Shown: positions 12,823 to 14,848 of the stretch, one piece after another
Layout of the letters: the number at the start of each line of letters is the position of its first letter
How positions within the stretch are numbered: position 1 is the stretch's first letter
Source of the DNA: Conexibacteraceae bacterium
GTDB lineage: Bacteria; Actinomycetota; Thermoleophilia; Solirubrobacterales; Solirubrobacteraceae
Reading direction: 5' to 3'
Length of the DNA: 14,848 nucleotides
Assembly (NCBI GenBank): GCA_009785395.1
Contig: WQWK01000018.1
Span: 1-14,848 of the forward strand
Program-made: the position numbers and the translations under genes
Notes under the pieces: generated by a model
What the model saw: the letters and a program-made list of their open reading frames with translations, nothing else
Told to the model about the DNA's origin: nothing
The model's database searches: none

Positions 12823-13749
12823 ATGACTGCTCCGGAGCCGCAGTACCACGTTCAGCGGGCTGCCGACATCGTGCTTGCCGACGCCGCGGGGGCGGCGGCC
12901 GAGCACTCGTCGGGACTCACGCGTGCGACCCTCGTCGGCCGCGCGGTCGGCGCCGTCCACACGGGCCTGGCGCTCGCCGAGATCGCTCCCGGCGGTCACG
13001 TCGGCGCGCACCTGCACTCGACCGAACAGAGCTTCTACGTCCTCAGCGGCCACCCGACGCTGATCTGCGAGGGTCAGAGCCACCGGCTCTCGCCCGACGA
13101 GTGCGGCCTGCTGCCGGTCGGCGTCACGCACGCGTACCGCAACGCCGGCGAGGAGCCGGCACGACTGCTCGAGGTCAACTCGCCGGTCCCACGCACCTCG
13201 GGCCCGGCTGACACGTTCTGGACCGGTGACCCGGTCCCCGTGGGCGCCGGTGAAGCCCCTGACATCCGCGATCCGCGCACGCGGACGTTCTTCCGTCTCG
13301 GCCCCGGCCAGATGGACGTCGACAACCTCAAGATCGGCTCCGCCGTCAACGCGCCGACGGTCTCGGCCAGCATGGCCACAGCGCTGCTGGCCTACAGCGG
13401 CATCGCCGTGAAGATGCTCGTCGATGCGCGTCTCGGGGCGGTCCTGCACTCGCTGTTCATGGTCGAGTACCAGCCGGGCGGGTCGGCGCTGCCCCACGAT
13501 CATCCGCTCGAGGAGAGCTACTACATGCTGGAGGGGGAGGTCGTCGCGACCGCGAACGACGACGAGTTCACGCTCGGCCCCGGAGATGTGTTCTGGACCG
13601 GCGTCGGCTGCATCCACTCCTTCCACCACCGCGGCAGCGGCCGTGTGCGCTGGCTCGAGACACAGTCACCACAGCTGCCGAGCAACTATTCGTACAGATT
13701 CAACAGAGACTGGGATTACCTGTCAGAGCGGATCGGAGGTCAGGCATGA
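12823..13749 (+). CDS. bicupin-domain protein
   Basis: This 308-residue protein has two cupin barrels, each with a full metal-site pattern. Cupin 1 has H63-x-H65-xx-E68 (HLHSTEQ) and H103 (THAYRN). Cupin 2 has H225-x-H227 with E230/E231 (PHDHPLEES) and H265 (IHSFHH). Both probably bind Mn, Fe or Zn. Bicupins include (S)-ureidoglycine aminohydrolase, oxalate decarboxylase and several dioxygenases. The motifs do not single out one, and I see no close likeness to E. coli AllE. ATG at 12823 is preferred over the in-frame ATG at 12799, because the latter lies between the -35 and -10 elements and adds residues unlike a cupin start. Its stop overlaps the M24 start by 4 nt, so the two are translationally coupled and probably act together. 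Confidence 0.82.
   Translation: MTAPEPQYHVQRAADIVLADAAGAAAEHSSGLTRATLVGRAVGAVHTGLALAEIAPGGHVGAHLHSTEQSFYVLSGHPTLICEGQSHRLSPDECGLLPVGVTHAYRNAGEEPARLLEVNSPVPRTSGPADTFWTGDPVPVGAGEAPDIRDPRTRTFFRLGPGQMDVDNLKIGSAVNAPTVSASMATALLAYSGIAVKMLVDARLGAVLHSLFMVEYQPGGSALPHDHPLEESYYMLEGEVVATANDDEFTLGPGDVFWTGVGCIHSFHHRGSGRVRWLETQSPQLPSNYSYRFNRDWDYLSERIGGQA
13735..13740 (+). promoter_or_regulatory. ribosome binding site of the M24-family gene
   Basis: GGAGGT ends 5 nt before the ATG at 13746, inside the end of the bicupin gene. It supports this start over the in-frame ATG at 13770, which has only TGGAG ahead of it. Confidence 0.65.
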
Positions 13750-14848
13750 TCGCTTCGCGTGGAGCCACGATGGCGGTCGACTGGGAGCAGCGGGTCGACT
13801 TCAACCGGCTGCGCTCGGACCGGCTGCGGAAGGCCAGGGAGGCGCTGCAGGCCTCCGACCTCGGAGCGCTGCTGCTGTTCGACCAGAACAACATCCGCTA
13901 TGTGACCAGCACGCACATCGGCGAGTGGGCGCGTGACAAGAGCGCCCGCTGCGTGCTGCTGCCGCGTAGGGGCGATCCGGTGCTCTGGGACTTCGGCTCG
14001 GCCGCCAGGCATCACCAGCTCTATGCCCCATGGCTGCCGGAATCCAGCTGGCGCGCCGGGGTCTCCAGCATGCGCGGCGCGATGCCCGAGCAGACCGGTG
14101 TGCCGGATCTGCTCGCCGGCCACATCCACGAGGTGCTGCGCGAGCACGGGCTCGAGCGCGAGCCGCTCGGCATCGACCTGACCGACATGGAGACGCTGGC
14201 CTCGCTGCATCGTCTCCAGATTCCGACCGCCAACGCTCAGCCGGTGATGCTCAGCGCCCGCAAGCTCAAGACGGTCGACGAGATCGCCCTGCTCGACCAC
14301 GCCGCGGCGATCGTCGACGCCGTTTACGAGCGCATCTACGAGCTGCTGCGGCCGGGGGCGCGCGAGCACGAGATCGTGGCCGAGGCCCAGAAGCTCCTGT
14401 TCGAGCTCGGCTCCGAGCAGGTGGAGGCGATCAACGCCGTCTCCGGGGACCGCTGCAACCCGCATCCGCACGTGTTCTCGGATCGGCTGCTGCGTCCCGG
14501 CGATCAGGCCTTCTTCGACATCATCCATTCGTTCATGGGCTACCGGACGTGTTACTACCGCACGTTCTGCGTGGGCGGCGCGACGCGCTCGCAGCTCGAC
14601 GCCTACAGGCAGTGCCGCGAGTGGCTCGACAGCGCGATCGAGCTCGTGCGCCCCGGGGTCACCACCGACCAGATCGCGGCCGTCTGGCCGACGGCGCAGG
14701 AGCTCGGCTTCGCCAGCGAGGAGGCCTGCTTCGGACTGCAGTTCGGACACGGCCTCGGCGTCGGGCTGTACGAGTCGCCGATGATCTCGCGCCTGCATTC
14801 GTTCGACGATCCGCAGGAGATCGAGGAGGGCATGGTGTTCGCGCTCGA
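13746..14848 (+). CDS. M24-family (creatinase / Xaa-Pro peptidase / DddP-like) protein, 3' end cut off
   Basis: The first 367 residues are present and the window ends inside the last conserved block (EEGMVFAL), so perhaps 30-50 residues are missing. Residues about 20-165 form the creatinase_N domain (LLLFDQNNIRYVTS); from about 175 comes the pita-bread fold. Of the metal ligands, D258 (FFD) and H335 (FGHGLG) are present, but the second Asp of the usual GYxxD is replaced by C269 (GYRTCYYRTF), and the later IHE is LYE. A standard di-metal peptidase site is therefore doubtful. M24 relatives that are not peptidases include creatinase (metal-free C-N hydrolase) and the DMSP lyase DddP, whose LLMFDPLNIRYAT region looks alike. 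A lyase or C-N hydrolase acting on the cluster's substrate is my inference. Confidence 0.8.
   Translation, partial: MIASRGATMAVDWEQRVDFNRLRSDRLRKAREALQASDLGALLLFDQNNIRYVTSTHIGEWARDKSARCVLLPRRGDPVLWDFGSAARHHQLYAPWLPESSWRAGVSSMRGAMPEQTGVPDLLAGHIHEVLREHGLEREPLGIDLTDMETLASLHRLQIPTANAQPVMLSARKLKTVDEIALLDHAAAIVDAVYERIYELLRPGAREHEIVAEAQKLLFELGSEQVEAINAVSGDRCNPHPHVFSDRLLRPGDQAFFDIIHSFMGYRTCYYRTFCVGGATRSQLDAYRQCREWLDSAIELVRPGVTTDQIAAVWPTAQELGFASEEACFGLQFGHGLGVGLYESPMISRLHSFDDPQEIEEGMVFAL

Noticed and set aside
12823..13749. Bicupin as (S)-ureidoglycine aminohydrolase (allE) of purine breakdown
   Set aside because: It shares the two-cupin layout, but the metal motifs and flanks do not resemble E. coli AllE, and no allantoin gene is present in the window.
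12823..14848. A DMSP lyase system (cupin Ddd enzyme plus DddP)
   Set aside because: The M24 protein resembles DddP in the creatinase_N region but lacks the metal-binding Asp pattern of DddP, the bicupin lacks single-cupin DddL/Q/W features, and the importer is of the sugar type. It is kept only as one possible direction.
1..14848. CRISPR arrays, tRNA genes, insertion sequences or attachment sites
   Set aside because: No regularly spaced repeats, cloverleaf-like sequences, transposase motifs or paired terminal repeats were seen on either strand.

Overview
The window looks like chromosomal DNA of a high-GC actinobacterium. GC is high throughout, GTG starts and strong purine Shine-Dalgarno sequences occur, and there is an F420/flavin-type PPOX protein and a Streptomyces-AldO-like alditol oxidase. 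A Thermoleophilia (Solirubrobacterales-like) source is plausible but is an inference from gene content and codon bias only. I see no rRNA, tRNA, CRISPR array, insertion sequence or phage gene. No stretch longer than about 190 bp lacks a gene.

Left part (1-5527) is a patchwork of apparently unrelated metabolic genes. It holds the tail of a VOC-family protein (+), a retinol-dehydrogenase-like SDR (-), a small PPOX-fold protein (+, divergent from the SDR), an alditol-oxidase-like FAD enzyme (-, converging on the PPOX gene with a 4-nt overlap), an unrecognised six-helix membrane protein (+), a patatin-like lipase (+) and a PlsC-type acyltransferase (+). The last two form a likely lipid-remodelling pair, with the lipase releasing acyl chains and the acyltransferase re-acylating.

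Right part (5529-14848) reads as one catabolic locus built around a divergent promoter region at 10317-10503. Leftward are a stand-alone MetE-like zinc methyl/alkyltransferase and then a complete CUT2 (RbsABC-type) importer: binding protein, double-ATPase and permease. The importer genes overlap or nearly abut, and the binding-protein gene has its own promoter with a 12-bp-arm inverted repeat lying over the predicted transcription start. Rightward are a cytosine-deaminase/TRZ-like amidohydrolase, an SDR that has lost the Ser-Tyr-Lys catalytic residues, a bicupin with a strong promoter and probable leaderless start, and an M24 'pita-bread' protein. The M24 protein resembles creatinase and the DMSP lyase DddP, has a Cys in place of a metal-binding Asp, and runs off the window.

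I do not know a described pathway with this gene combination. The simplest model is import of a small sugar-like or N/S-methylated heterocyclic compound, hydrolysis by the amidohydrolase, methyl or alkyl transfer by the MetE-like protein, and further steps by the SDR, bicupin and M24 proteins. The substrate cannot be named from sequence. No regulator gene lies in the window although the operator-like repeats imply one.
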